Program-made: the position numbers and the translations under genes | Assembly: GCF_009497655.1 (NCBI RefSeq) | Contig: NZ_CP023319.1 | Coordinates: 5,001 to 69,000, forward strand | DNA: 64,000 nucleotides | Reading direction: 5' to 3' | Origin: Priestia megaterium | GTDB taxonomy: Bacteria; Bacillota; Bacilli; Bacillales; Bacillaceae_H | Shown here: one piece after another, positions 18,186-27,233 of the stretch | Numbering within the stretch: position 1 is the first letter of the stretch | Layout: every line of letters starts with the position of its first letter | Notes under the pieces: model-generated | Seen by the model: only the letters and a program-made list of their open reading frames with translations | What the model was told of the DNA's origin: nothing | Databases searched by the model: none

Positions 18186-18265
18186 GGTGCTTTAGGCGTT
18201 GAAAATTCTTATTCTTCTCCTCTTACTATTGAATAGAGAGAAAATAATTAAAGGATGATTATAAA

Positions 18266-19510
18266 ATGAAGATTTTATTAGTTTCCTATTACCCACTCCC
18301 CTATACCGGAGGCGTTTGGACATTTGTATCATCACTCCAACAGTCACTGAAAGAGTCAGGTCATACAGTTCATATCCTTAGCCAGACCCCTGATTTAAAT
18401 AAATATCGAATCATTGGACAAAAACCAGAAATAGATATTGCTGTTCTTTCTCCCTATATTGAAGAAAAATTGCTTACTGAGCTTCCTTCACTTCCAATGA
18501 AGAGTTGGATATACAACACTGAATTATTTCGTTATAGCTTAGAGCTTTCCGCAGCATATTACAACCTTCAGCAATATGACCTTATACATGCGCTAGATGT
18601 CACAGCAGCAAACGCTATAAATCGAGTTAAACCTTCTCATATTCCACTTGTTACTAGTGCTCTTGGAAATTTATCACGTGATATCTTTTTCACACTCAAA
18701 ACCATGCACCCTCATAAAACAGACGAACAAATAGAAGCTACATTTGAATATCAATATCACCAGGTGATTGAGAAGTTAGGATATCAAGCCAGTGATTTCA
18801 TTCATAGTCCAACCGAATGGATGTCTCGTAATGTTGTAGATAATTTTTCTATTCCTTCAGACAAAATTGTTACCTTTCCATATGGAATTAGTAATCAACA
18901 GTTCCTTGGGGATGCCATGGAGAAGCCACTTATCGGACCCAAGCAGAGTAAAAAAATTATCCTTTATATGGGAAGGCTTGTCTATTTAAAAGGCATTCAT
19001 CACCTCCTAGATGCCCTTGCTCTCTTAAAAGAAGGTAGACAGGATTGGGAATGCTGGATACTGGGGGAAGGCGAAATTAAAGGGGAATTAGAAAAACAAT
19101 GCACAAACTTAGATCTAAAAGATAAAGTTAGATTTTTAGGTGCCTCGAATAATGTTCTTCATTTCCTTAGAGAAGCCGATATCTTTGTTCACCCTAGTAT
19201 TCACGATACTCAGCCTTATTCTGTTATGGAAGCCCAGCTTGCAGGCCTTCCTGTTCTTATTAGCAATACAGCTGGATTACCTGAAATGATTGAAGTGGGA
19301 AGGAGCGGGCTAGTCTCTTCTGTAGGAAATATTTATGAACTGTATGAGCAATTAAAGTATTTGCTTGCAAATGATTTACTTCGAAACCAGCTAGCTTCTT
19401 GTACAAAAGAGTGGGCTCAAGATAAATGGGACCTTAACAAAATGGTTACTAATTTTTTGTCGCTTTACGAACAAGCAGAAAAACTTAACACAGAAAATCA
19501 AGAAAAATAA
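18266..19510 (+). CDS. GT4 family glycosyltransferase
   Basis: 414 residues; ATG with AAAGGATGATT upstream. MKILLVSYYPLPYTGGVWTF matches the other GT4 paralogues here. The C-terminal domain shows ILYMGRLVYLKG, ILGEGEIKGEL, and DTQPYSVMEAQ with the EX7E pattern. It is cytosolic by lack of membrane segments. It is followed at once by a bidirectional terminator and a convergent glycosyltransferase gene. Confidence 0.88.
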   Translation: MKILLVSYYPLPYTGGVWTFVSSLQQSLKESGHTVHILSQTPDLNKYRIIGQKPEIDIAVLSPYIEEKLLTELPSLPMKSWIYNTELFRYSLELSAAYYNLQQYDLIHALDVTAANAINRVKPSHIPLVTSALGNLSRDIFFTLKTMHPHKTDEQIEATFEYQYHQVIEKLGYQASDFIHSPTEWMSRNVVDNFSIPSDKIVTFPYGISNQQFLGDAMEKPLIGPKQSKKIILYMGRLVYLKGIHHLLDALALLKEGRQDWECWILGEGEIKGELEKQCTNLDLKDKVRFLGASNNVLHFLREADIFVHPSIHDTQPYSVMEAQLAGLPVLISNTAGLPEMIEVGRSGLVSSVGNIYELYEQLKYLLANDLLRNQLASCTKEWAQDKWDLNKMVTNFLSLYEQAEKLNTENQEK

Positions 19511-19540
19511 AATACCAGATACTAGAAAATATCTGGTATT
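19511..19540. terminator. bidirectional terminator
   Basis: 11-bp perfect stem AATACCAGATA / TATCTGGTATT (19511-19521, 19530-19540) with T-runs both ways, between convergent genes that end at 19510 and 19545. Confidence 0.85.
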
Positions 19541-19544
19541 TTAT

Positions 19545-20627
19545 TTACTTACTGAGGTTTAGTCCCAGTGATTGAATCATTGAAATAAAATTCACACAGT
19601 ATAAATCTGGGTTGAAATTTACTTTTACGTGCTCAAAAGCATCTTTACGTATCTTTTCTCTTAACTGAGAATCCGTCATTAACTCCTTTGCCTCTTTAAC
19701 AGCTTCGGTAACGTCACCTAATGTATAGTATTTCCCCGTTTTATTATGAATAATTGAGCTTCTTACGCCATCGGAGTCAGTGGTTAAAACCGGACATTTA
19801 CAACTCATCGCTTCAAGAAGAGAATATGGGGCTCCTTCTACCTTTGAAGTAGAGCATAAAAACCCGCCTGATTCCCCTATCATGGAAAAATAAACGGCCA
19901 TTTGATCATTCGGAACGTTTGCATGAAGAAAAAGATGTTTTTCTAAATCTAACTGTTTAATTAATTTTTCAAATTGACCTCTTTCCTTAGCTTCGCTTAG
20001 AGTAGGGTCTTCAAACATATGTAATCGTATGTTTGAATTGTGATTATGGATTAATTCGCTACCGATTTTTAAGAACTCTCTCCAATTTTTGTTATCTTCG
20101 ATTCGCCCAATCCATGCGACGTTAGGCTGATGACTAGTAGGTACAGCTTTATAGGAGAACTGATTAGTATCAAAACAATTGTTGAAACTAAACTTTGGAA
20201 ATGAGGGGTAGAGTTCATCTAGTAATTGCACGATATGAGGAGTCTTGGGATTAAGAAATCCTGAAGCATAGTTAGTGACAAGAGGTATAGCATCTGTAAG
20301 AGCAGATTTTGCTGTACTTTTTGGGCCGTACCCTTGTATTTCAATAATCATTTTCCCTTGATATCCAAGCGATCTAAACCGAGGAAGAGCTTGAAAATCT
20401 GAGACAATGACAATGAGACTATAATCTCCTTCATCAAGTATTTTTTTAATTTCATGGTCTTCATTCGTTACAAACGTTTGGGTCCCATGGTCATTTATGC
20501 TTTTCTTTCTATTTTCATAATAAAGGCAATGAGCATTAATGTTGTACTTTTTAAGGGCTTTACACCTTTGACGATTTAACGTTTCTACTCCTCCACTTGG
20601 AACATAAAACACGAATAATACATTCAT
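19545..20627 (-). CDS. GT4-type glycosyltransferase
   Basis: 360 residues; starts MNVLFVFYVPSGGVETLNRQ with GGAGAGGG upstream. Its N-terminal half is more divergent than in the other GT4 genes. The C-terminal half has VAWIGRIEDNKNW, HLFLHANVPNDQM and KVEGAPYSLLEAMSC with an EX7E-like motif, which places it in GT4. It diverges from the GT2 gene at 20782, sharing a 154-bp intergenic region. It belongs to the same glycan-assembly set by position. Confidence 0.82.
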   Translation of the reverse strand: MNVLFVFYVPSGGVETLNRQRCKALKKYNINAHCLYYENRKKSINDHGTQTFVTNEDHEIKKILDEGDYSLIVIVSDFQALPRFRSLGYQGKMIIEIQGYGPKSTAKSALTDAIPLVTNYASGFLNPKTPHIVQLLDELYPSFPKFSFNNCFDTNQFSYKAVPTSHQPNVAWIGRIEDNKNWREFLKIGSELIHNHNSNIRLHMFEDPTLSEAKERGQFEKLIKQLDLEKHLFLHANVPNDQMAVYFSMIGESGGFLCSTSKVEGAPYSLLEAMSCKCPVLTTDSDGVRSSIIHNKTGKYYTLGDVTEAVKEAKELMTDSQLREKIRKDAFEHVKVNFNPDLYCVNFISMIQSLGLNLSK

Positions 20628-20781
20628 TTTCCCTCTCCACCTTTACGTGTAGAATTAATAAACTTCTATTTCATATGTAAACCGTGTTACATATGTTAAT
20701 AAATGCGATGTAAATTTAAAAATTGTTATTTTCCCTAAAAACATAATCACAGATTTTTAATTCTTGAAAGGAGAAGTGAAT

Positions 20782-21498
20782 ATGTCAAAAGTATCTATTG
20801 TTGTGCCATTCTTTAATTGCTCTTATATCGATCATGCACTAGATAGTTTAACTAAACAGACCTACACCAATATTGAAATTATAGTAGTAAATGATGGATC
20901 TACTAAGCATACGGATAAAATCCTTCCCTATTTAGATAAAATCATCTATATTACAAAAGAAAATGGTGGCACAGCGAGTGCTTTAAATGTAGGAATTCAG
21001 CAAGCAACAGGTGATTATATATGTTGGCTTAGTTCTGATGATATTTATGATCATCATAAAATCGCCATACAACTAGAATCGATGAAAACTCATAATGCCT
21101 TTTTTAGTCACACAAATTACTACGCCATCAATTATAGAGGACGAATTATTAGTCCGCCTTTAGGTATTCAGACGTTAAATAAATTAGATCTTATCACTAG
21201 AATAAGCAAAGGAAATATTATTAACGGCTGCTCAATTATGATTCACAAAAGTGTGTTTGACCATGTGGGTCTTTTTGACGAGACACTTCTTTATACTCAT
21301 GACTATGACTTATGGTTACGAATCATTCAAATATTCGATTTACAATACATCCCTCAGCCCCTTTTGTTATCAAGGATACATGAAAATATGGGGAGCAAAA
21401 AATATGCTTCTTTTATAAAAGAAGAAAACAAAATTGTAATTAATCGTCATAAACACGTAATGGAACAGCTAGCGTTAAAATATAAAGAACACTCTTAA
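20782..21498 (+). CDS. GT2 family glycosyltransferase
   Basis: 238 residues from ATG 20782 with AAAGGAG 9 nt upstream. A TTG at 20764 in frame lies before the SD and is rejected. VSIVVPFFNC, VVNDGST, ENGGTASALNVG, LSSDD and HDYDLWLRI are in the same order as in the gene at 16962, so the two are paralogues, probably with different acceptors. No membrane segment. Confidence 0.88.
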   Translation: MSKVSIVVPFFNCSYIDHALDSLTKQTYTNIEIIVVNDGSTKHTDKILPYLDKIIYITKENGGTASALNVGIQQATGDYICWLSSDDIYDHHKIAIQLESMKTHNAFFSHTNYYAINYRGRIISPPLGIQTLNKLDLITRISKGNIINGCSIMIHKSVFDHVGLFDETLLYTHDYDLWLRIIQIFDLQYIPQPLLLSRIHENMGSKKYASFIKEENKIVINRHKHVMEQLALKYKEHS

Positions 21499-21643
21499 TT
21501 ACTATTTAGTTCTTGCTACTGTATAAGAAAGGCGGATTTTTAAGTAAATTAGGTAAACCGCCGAGCACCTTAAAATCGGATAAGCATATTATAAAACATA
21601 GATAATAATGCAAAAACTTTGCTTTAAGAAAGGATGAATTCTA

Positions 21644-22168
21644 TTGGCACTATCAAGTGAAGCAAGAGCAGCGTTGTTAAAAAACCTGCTTTCATTACCT
21701 CAAACAGTCAACACAACTACTACTTCTGCTACAGACCTTTTAAATGCTGTCAACCCTGCTACTACTGTAACTAACGCCTTAAATACTATTAATCCTACTA
21801 CTGTCGTAACAGATCTTTTAAATACTGTTAATACAACTACAACTGGCCTTTTAAATACCGTTAATACGACTACAACTGATATCTTAAACACTACTACGGG
21901 TCTTGTAAGTACTACTACTACTTCTGCTAGTGATCTTTTAAGAAATCTTCTCTCCATATTAGCAGGACTACCAATTTCATCTGGTTCAGCCCCGATTAGA
22001 AACGACTTAAAAAATCGTGTTAATCAAACAGTTCAACTATCTACACCAAATGAAACCATTACAGGTGTTTTACTTGCTGTTTTATCAGACTACGTGGCAG
22101 TTGCTGAAAGTGACGGATCGTTAAACTATATCCCACTTTCTAAAGTTGAAACAGTATCATCACTTTAA
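21644..22168 (+). CDS. Thr/Asn-repeat protein with C-terminal DUF2642/Lsm-like domain
   Basis: 174 residues, TTG start with AAAGGATG upstream. Residues about 20-95 are degenerate repeats rich in T, N and L of the form LLNTVNTTTT. The last 50 residues (NQTVQLSTPNETITGVLLA and YIPLSKVETV) match the small beta-barrel seen in Bacillus DUF2642-type proteins. No signal peptide. A Thr-rich segment could be an O-glycosylation target of the enzymes around it; that is inference. It is 15 bp upstream of the next gene, which has a related fold, and both end at one terminator. Confidence 0.72.
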   Translation: MALSSEARAALLKNLLSLPQTVNTTTTSATDLLNAVNPATTVTNALNTINPTTVVTDLLNTVNTTTTGLLNTVNTTTTDILNTTTGLVSTTTTSASDLLRNLLSILAGLPISSGSAPIRNDLKNRVNQTVQLSTPNETITGVLLAVLSDYVAVAESDGSLNYIPLSKVETVSSL

Positions 22169-22183
22169 GGAAGGAGTCATACT

Positions 22184-22402
22184 ATGTTTGAAAGTACTTT
22201 AGTAGCTGAATTAACAAAGCGTATTGGTACACCAGTCGAAATCGCACTAGCAGATGGCTTTGTTGAAGGAATTATCACTGCTGTAACAAATGGCCTTATT
22301 ACAATCCTTCAAACTGTGGGATATGGATATGGCGGAACTACTCTTCCTTTAACTATTGCTCTTCCATCAATTACTTCAATTAAAATTTCACCGGTTGCGT
22401 AA
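22184..22402 (+). CDS. 72-residue DUF2642/Lsm-like small protein
   Basis: ATG with AAGGAGTC upstream. The sequence RIGTPVEIALADGFVEG, ITAVTNGLITIL and IALPSITSIKI reads as a five-strand small beta barrel like the C-terminus of the preceding protein. Mature size, neutral composition and missing signal peptide suggest an intracellular or mother-cell structural protein. It forms a two-gene operon with 21644. Confidence 0.68.
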   Translation: MFESTLVAELTKRIGTPVEIALADGFVEGIITAVTNGLITILQTVGYGYGGTTLPLTIALPSITSIKISPVA

Positions 22403-22403
22403 A

Positions 22404-23687
22404 CTAGTCAAGGTATTTTAAGAAATCACTCCAACTGGAGTGATTTTTTTTCGTGATACTTAACGGATGTTCCCTTACGTTATAAACTGTCATATCCTTA
22501 TATAACAATCGATGTGTTTTTATTAGATCATTTAATACACTTACATCCTCATACATTCGTCCTCCTTCAAAATCAATTAAAGGAAACCCGTTATTTTGTT
22601 TTAAAGTCGACGTACGATAGATGCGAGGTCCTAAGGGAAATACATAGGAAAGAAGGTCGTTTCTATTGAGAATCGCTCGTCCTTTCCTTAACCCTTTATA
22701 CCTTATATTTTCTTCTCCATTCTGCTTCCATGCTCTTAAATTACCGTAGAGAACAGCTACATCTTCCTTTAAATTTTCTAAACATCTTCTTATAGTGTAA
22801 AATGCATCTGGGTCTAGCCAGTCATCGGCATCTAACTCCATGACAAATTCTGTTTCAACATATGATAGAGCCGCATTAAGAGCCCTTGCTTTCCCACCGT
22901 TATCTTTACTAAGAAACCTAAAACCTGGTGTGTTTTTAAAACTTTTTATAATCTCTAGGGAATGATCGTTTGATCCATCATCAACTACTATTATTTGTTC
23001 TGGAAGACTACTTTGCAGAATACACGAGTTAATAGCTATCCCTACATAATTAGCCATATTATAATTAGCTATAATAACAGCAATCGAAGGAGCTAAGTTC
23101 TGTTTCTCTAACTTTTGCTGATACTTCTCTATAAAATTTAACTTTTGAAGATTACTACTGGTTTTATCTATGAATGTTTGATTAACCAATTTATTCGGTG
23201 AAGAAGCGATAGATAGTTCATCTACTGTTGAAAGCCAAGATGGAAGAACAGATTCTTTAAATGGAATGTGGCATCTCAAAGAGAAGGGATGTTGTTGGAG
23301 AAAAGAAGCCTTTGACAAAAACGGTCGCTGTATAACTTTATTATTAATTGTGATATCGTAAGTCATTACAACTTTCTCATCATCTAATGCTAATTGATGC
23401 TTCGTAATACTATTATCTAAATAATCATAACTATACAAGAACATGACATATTCACAAGACAGTGATTGAATGTGATGATTTAATGTTAACCCTAAATCAT
23501 TATCAAGTAAGTTTATACATTTTGTCTTTGCACCTTCAAAAGTCAATCCTAATTGGTTTAAAGACTCCGGTATGTCCAAGATAATAATTTCATCTATACG
23601 ATTATTAATAAGATGCACCGAATCTATAGCTTTTTTTATCGAACTTGAGTTTACATATCCAATTAAAAACAAATGAATATCCTTCAT
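22404..23687 (-). CDS. GT2 glycosyltransferase with degenerate N-terminal domain
   Basis: 427 residues from ATG 23687, with GGCGGAGGAG upstream; an in-frame ATG at 23723 precedes the SD. The C-terminal half (about 205-427) is a full GT-A/GT2 domain: VIIANYNMANYVG, IVVDDGSNDHS, KDNGGKARALN, ELDADDWLDP. The first 190 residues resemble a second, worn-down GT2 fold (DIHLFLIGYVNSSS, EYVMFLYSYDYLD) without an evident DxD. So it could be a two-domain enzyme with one active site. The 3' end overlaps the terminator of the convergent operon. Confidence 0.8.
   Translation of the reverse strand: MKDIHLFLIGYVNSSSIKKAIDSVHLINNRIDEIIILDIPESLNQLGLTFEGAKTKCINLLDNDLGLTLNHHIQSLSCEYVMFLYSYDYLDNSITKHQLALDDEKVVMTYDITINNKVIQRPFLSKASFLQQHPFSLRCHIPFKESVLPSWLSTVDELSIASSPNKLVNQTFIDKTSSNLQKLNFIEKYQQKLEKQNLAPSIAVIIANYNMANYVGIAINSCILQSSLPEQIIVVDDGSNDHSLEIIKSFKNTPGFRFLSKDNGGKARALNAALSYVETEFVMELDADDWLDPDAFYTIRRCLENLKEDVAVLYGNLRAWKQNGEENIRYKGLRKGRAILNRNDLLSYVFPLGPRIYRTSTLKQNNGFPLIDFEGGRMYEDVSVLNDLIKTHRLLYKDMTVYNVREHPLSITKKNHSSWSDFLKYLD
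22423..22450 (+). terminator. terminator inside the end of the convergent gene
   Basis: Stem AAATCACTCC / GGAGTGATTT with eight T's (22443-22450) closes the 21644-22402 operon. The same bases encode part of the C-terminus of the minus-strand glycosyltransferase (stop at 22404). Confidence 0.8.
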
Positions 23688-23963
23688 ATATACTCCTCCG
23701 CCTTTAAGAATTCTAGCCATCATGAGGCCTCATTAAGCTGTTTTCCTGACACCTAATTTATTGCTTTACATATGATCATTCTATGTGTATCTCTCAGTAT
23801 GTATGGTTTAAATTCGAACACTTTTTCATTAAAAGAATCCTTAATCAGATGTTAATCTAATTAATAACAGTTTAAATAACACTATAAGGTAATTAGTTTG
23901 TCCAATCACTACAGGTCACCATTTCATATAGTAATAGTACATAGAAAGGAGGTTAAAAATACC

Positions 23964-24398
23964 ATGACGATATTATTAGATTCTAGAACATCTCAAAATG
24001 CTAGTATAGCTAACTCTATTTCTATCCCTATTACACTTCTCTCTAATCCAGGTCTATTCGGTCAAATTGGCCTCAACGTTACAAGTGCTACAGGTGCTAT
24101 TCGTACTCAATTAAGTGGTACTGTAGCTTGCCAATTACCACTCCTCCCTGTCGCAACTACTGTTACAATTACTATTGTAAGAGGTACTGCCTTTAACGAC
24201 CCAGTTGTCTACTCTTCATCGGAGGCGTTGAATATTAACCTTTTAGGACCACAGCTTTTTACGTTTACTGCTTCAGATTTTAATGTACCAAAGCCAGCTT
24301 CTAATCTTTTAATTTACACAGCTTTCATCACTTGTAACATCCTAGGAACTGTGAGAGTTGGACCAGAAAGTTTTAATGGAGTTGCTTATTCGGATTAA
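23964..24398 (+). CDS. BxpB/exosporium-type beta-rich surface protein
   Basis: 144 residues; ATG 23964 with AAAGGAGGT upstream. An all-beta pattern (SIPITLLSNPG, SGTVACQLPLLP, TVTITIVRGT, VVYSSSEALN, FTFTASDFN) resembles the jelly-roll-like exosporium proteins of the BxpB/ExsF type and similar Bacillus spore proteins. No signal peptide. A TTGTCCAATCA block (23899-23909) and CATATAGTA (23926-23934), a sigma-K-like -10, lie upstream. It would be assembled on the spore from the mother cell. Exact family assignment needs a profile search. Confidence 0.6.
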   Translation: MTILLDSRTSQNASIANSISIPITLLSNPGLFGQIGLNVTSATGAIRTQLSGTVACQLPLLPVATTVTITIVRGTAFNDPVVYSSSEALNINLLGPQLFTFTASDFNVPKPASNLLIYTAFITCNILGTVRVGPESFNGVAYSD

Positions 24399-24422
24399 GA
24401 ATATTATTCAATTTTATTTAAT

Positions 24423-24460
24423 AAAAAAGTCTTCGCTTTTATAAACGCGAAGGCTTTTTT
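24423..24460. terminator. bidirectional terminator
   Basis: 14-bp stem AAAAAAGTCTTCGC / GCGAAGGCTTTTTT (24423-24436, 24447-24460), one wobble, T-runs both ways, between convergent genes. Confidence 0.85.
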
Positions 24461-24604
24461 ACTTTCTTTTATTTACTAAAACACGCACGAATAAATTTAG
24501 CTAAATGCATTCACAGAATAAAATTCCCTGTTTATTCTGTTTTCCTATATAGGATTACAATAATTTCCCTTCCTTGTTTTTACGCTCAGAAGGTTAGTTA
24601 CATA

Positions 24605-25033
24605 TTAAAGGATGTCTAATGTAACTAAGATAGCGATTAATACTTGTAATAGTACTTGAAGATTTACAGCGATATCTGTGTCAGTAGCTGTAACATTTAC
24701 ATTTGTAGAGTTTTCAATAATTGTTTTTTGAGAATTTTTTTGTTTAATGCTAGCGAATTGTTTTAGTTCTTCAACGACGCTGTTTCCTTGCACATTATCA
24801 CCGATTGTAATACGAACTACTACTGCAATAGCTATCTGTAAAGCTACTTGAATAGTCGCTGCAATTTGAGTATCTGTCGTTTGTACTCTAACACCTTCTG
24901 AATCTTTAACAATAATTTTCTCAAAAGATTTTTGTTCAGTAGCAGCTATTTGATCAGCTTCTTGCCATACGTCTCTACCACTGAACCGTTTATTTTCACA
25001 ATGGTCTAGTGCTCTCCATTTTCTTTCACCCAT
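24605..25033 (-). CDS. spore coat protein CotX/CotV family, copy 1
   Basis: 142 residues from ATG 25033 (SD GAGGTG); a GTG at 25042 lies in the SD. It has two copies of the Spore_coat_X_V pattern: KIIVKDSEGVRVQTTDTQ then TIQVALQIAIAVVV, and KTIIENSTNVNVTATDTD then LQVLLQVLIAIL. This matches B. subtilis CotX/CotV, insoluble outer-coat/crust proteins. It is 25 bp downstream of a second CotX-like gene and probably cotranscribed. No cysteine-rich head, unlike the other two copies. Confidence 0.9.
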   Translation of the reverse strand: MGERKWRALDHCENKRFSGRDVWQEADQIAATEQKSFEKIIVKDSEGVRVQTTDTQIAATIQVALQIAIAVVVRITIGDNVQGNSVVEELKQFASIKQKNSQKTIIENSTNVNVTATDTDIAVNLQVLLQVLIAILVTLDIL

Positions 25034-25058
25034 TTTTCTCACCTCGTTTAATTTTTAA

Positions 25059-25619
25059 TTAAAGAACATCGACAAGTACAATAATAGCTACTAATACTTG
25101 TAACAATACTTGAACGTTAAGAGCCACGTCTGTATCAGTCGTTGTAATTTCTACGTCTTTAGAATTCTCAATATAAATTTTTTGTTTATTTGTTTGCTCT
25201 ATTTCAGATAGCTGTAATAAGTCTTGAAGCACACCATCTTTTTGAACAGTATCGCCGATGGCAATACGAATTACAATAGCGATGGCTACTTGGATAGCCA
25301 CTTGAATACCGATAGCTGCTTGAGTATCTGTTGTAGTGACATTAACATCACAAGAATCTTTGATCCAAATTAATTCATCTGATTCTTGGTCAATTAAAGA
25401 AAGTTGATCTGCCTCTTGAACTACTTCTGCATTAAAACTTTCAAAACTCTCCCTACTTTCGAAACTCTCACGACTATTATAGTAATCATATTCCGTAGAT
25501 TCACTTTCATAGTGATCTACTTTACAGCCATCTTTACAATGCTTCTTAGGATCATCTTTTTTATGTTTGCTTTTGCATTTTTTCTTTACATCGTAAGAAT
25601 AATACTTTTTAGATGACAT
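25059..25619 (-). CDS. spore coat protein CotX/CotV family, copy 2
   Basis: 186 residues from ATG 25619 with AAAGGAG upstream. The N-terminal 75 residues are rich in K, C, D and E/S (KKCKSKHKKDDPKKHC, then SRESFESRESFE). Two CotX repeats follow: IWIKDSCDVNVTTTDTQ with a hydrophobic IQVAIQVAIAIVI stretch, and IYIENSKDVEITTTDTD with LQVLLQVLVAIIV. CotX-like proteins form the outermost coat and crust. A -10-like CATATATTA lies upstream (about 25650). First gene of a two-gene operon with 24605. Confidence 0.92.
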   Translation of the reverse strand: MSSKKYYSYDVKKKCKSKHKKDDPKKHCKDGCKVDHYESESTEYDYYNSRESFESRESFESFNAEVVQEADQLSLIDQESDELIWIKDSCDVNVTTTDTQAAIGIQVAIQVAIAIVIRIAIGDTVQKDGVLQDLLQLSEIEQTNKQKIYIENSKDVEITTTDTDVALNVQVLLQVLVAIIVLVDVL

Positions 25620-25708
25620 AACTAACACTCCTTTTTCATGGTATGTATTAATATATGAACATACCAATCAATAGGATTGGGCCAATTGACCATTGAGTGC
25701 AACCATTT

Positions 25709-25743
25709 TAAAAAACAACAAAAACGCCTATTTAACGGCGTTT
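25709..25743 (-). terminator. terminator of the CotW-like gene
   Basis: Minus-strand stem AAACGCC / GGCGTTT (25737-25743, 25722-25728) followed by a T-rich tail, 15 bp after the stop codon at 25758. Confidence 0.75.
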
Positions 25744-25757
25744 ATAAATAATATAAT

Positions 25758-25973
25758 TTATTTTTTTTTGTTGGTAGCATTTGTTTGTTTTACAAACTCA
25801 TCCACTCGTTTTGACAAATCTTCAACCATTTCTTTAAGCATTTGTTTTTTCTCTTCAGATAGGTTTCCTTTAATTTTTTCTTTATCTATGCCATGTTTAG
25901 AAAAAACATCGTTTACTAATAAGTCCATTAACTTATTTGGAACAATCTCCGGTTTTTTAGGTGAATCACTCAT
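25758..25973 (-). CDS. CotW-like spore coat protein
   Basis: 71 residues with AAGGAGC upstream. MSDSPKKPE, then LLVNDVFSKHGIDKEKIK and EEKKQMLKEMVEDLSKRVDE match B. subtilis CotW (there LVQNIFSKHGVTKDKMK) as I remember it, but this copy is shorter and lacks the basic C-terminal tail. CotW is a coat/crust protein encoded next to CotV and CotX in the cotVWXYZ cluster, and the same neighbours are found here, which supports the call. Confidence 0.75.
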   Translation of the reverse strand: MSDSPKKPEIVPNKLMDLLVNDVFSKHGIDKEKIKGNLSEEKKQMLKEMVEDLSKRVDEFVKQTNATNKKK

Positions 25974-26269
25974 ATTAATCGCTCCTTCTATATAAGGTCG
26001 TTATTCATAACAACATATGCAGGAATGGCCTAAAAGGAAACAATTCCCCCTTGTTTTCACATGTTGTTGAAGCGATTTTTTACTCACCAATATTTTCATT
26101 TAAATAAAAACAGTAGCATTTCTATCTTAGGTTAACTGTACTAGCCATCTCTGTCGCCTAAAAATTTAAGATAATAAAATAAATTTAACATCATATATTT
26201 GTACATAAGGTAAGTGCCTTATGTTTTCAACAATTTTCTTAACAGTATTTATGAAAAGAGTTGAGTTAA

Positions 26270-27091
26270 ATGGGAAAAAAAGCAAAGGTTGTGCATGTTG
26301 CAGGTGATTTTTTATCTCCAAAAGGAAAATCATCTACTAATCAAATTTATACAATAAATGAGGATAACAATACGGTTTCTGTGATGGATGGATTAACTGA
26401 TGATTTAATTGCCACTATAAATGTAGGACGTCAGCCAGCAAACGTAAATGGCAATCCATCTACTAATCGTATTTATGTGACTAATAAAGGTGATAATACA
26501 GTTTCCGTCATTGATGCAGGTGCAAATACAGTTATTGGAATTATTCCAGTTGGGAGTCAGCCTTCAGGTGTAGGGGTTAATCCCTACACGGATAGAGTTT
26601 ATATCACAAATGCTGGGGATGATACTGTTTCCGTCATTAATGGTGCAACCAATATTGTTGTTGCCACAATACCTGTAGAAACCCACCCAATTAATTTAGA
26701 TGTCCATCCCTATATTAACCGTATTTATGTAGCTAATAAATTTAAAAATACAGTCTCTGTCATTGATGGATTGACGAATGCTGTAATGGCTACAGTGCAA
26801 GTCGGTGATCAGCCTACTGACCTAGGGGCTAACCTATCTAACAATCGTATTTATGTAGCTAATAAAAATAGTGATACCGTTTCCGTCATTGATGCAGGTA
26901 CAAATGCTGTAATTGGAATAGTACCTGTCATAGAACAACCTTGTATGGTTGATGTTAACGCAGCCAATAATCAAATTCACGTAACGAATGAAGAAAATAG
27001 TGTAGTCTCTGTCATTGATGGTGCCACTAATATTGTCATTGCTACCCTCCCTGTCGGTGATCAGTCAACTTATACAATAACCGATACCTAA
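26270..27091 (+). CDS. YVTN-family beta-propeller protein
   Basis: 273 residues with about six repeats of some 42 residues of the form NRIYVTNKGDNTVSVIDAG then N-V-I-TIPVG-QP. This is the 40-residue YVTN/NHL-type beta-propeller pattern. There is no signal peptide or anchor, which is unusual for this family (often secreted or surface-bound) but fits a spore protein made in the mother cell. Start ATG with AAAAGAG upstream. Repeats differ from each other, so the gene is older than the near-identical repeat genes in the window. A binding or scaffold role is the best guess. Confidence 0.85.
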   Translation: MGKKAKVVHVAGDFLSPKGKSSTNQIYTINEDNNTVSVMDGLTDDLIATINVGRQPANVNGNPSTNRIYVTNKGDNTVSVIDAGANTVIGIIPVGSQPSGVGVNPYTDRVYITNAGDDTVSVINGATNIVVATIPVETHPINLDVHPYINRIYVANKFKNTVSVIDGLTNAVMATVQVGDQPTDLGANLSNNRIYVANKNSDTVSVIDAGTNAVIGIVPVIEQPCMVDVNAANNQIHVTNEENSVVSVIDGATNIVIATLPVGDQSTYTITDT

Positions 27092-27233
27092 TATAAGAAC
27101 ATAACGTGGATACTTATGTTCTATAAGAGGTGGCATAACCATGATTTTATTTTATAACCTGTAGCAACAATAATCTTATAGAAACACAATTATTGTTGCT
27201 ACAATTAATGATTTCAAATATTTCTTAAGGAGT

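Noticed and set aside
21700-21957. Minus-strand frame rich in Val over the Thr/Asn-repeat gene
   Set aside because: Antisense shadow of the ACT/ACA-rich repeat.
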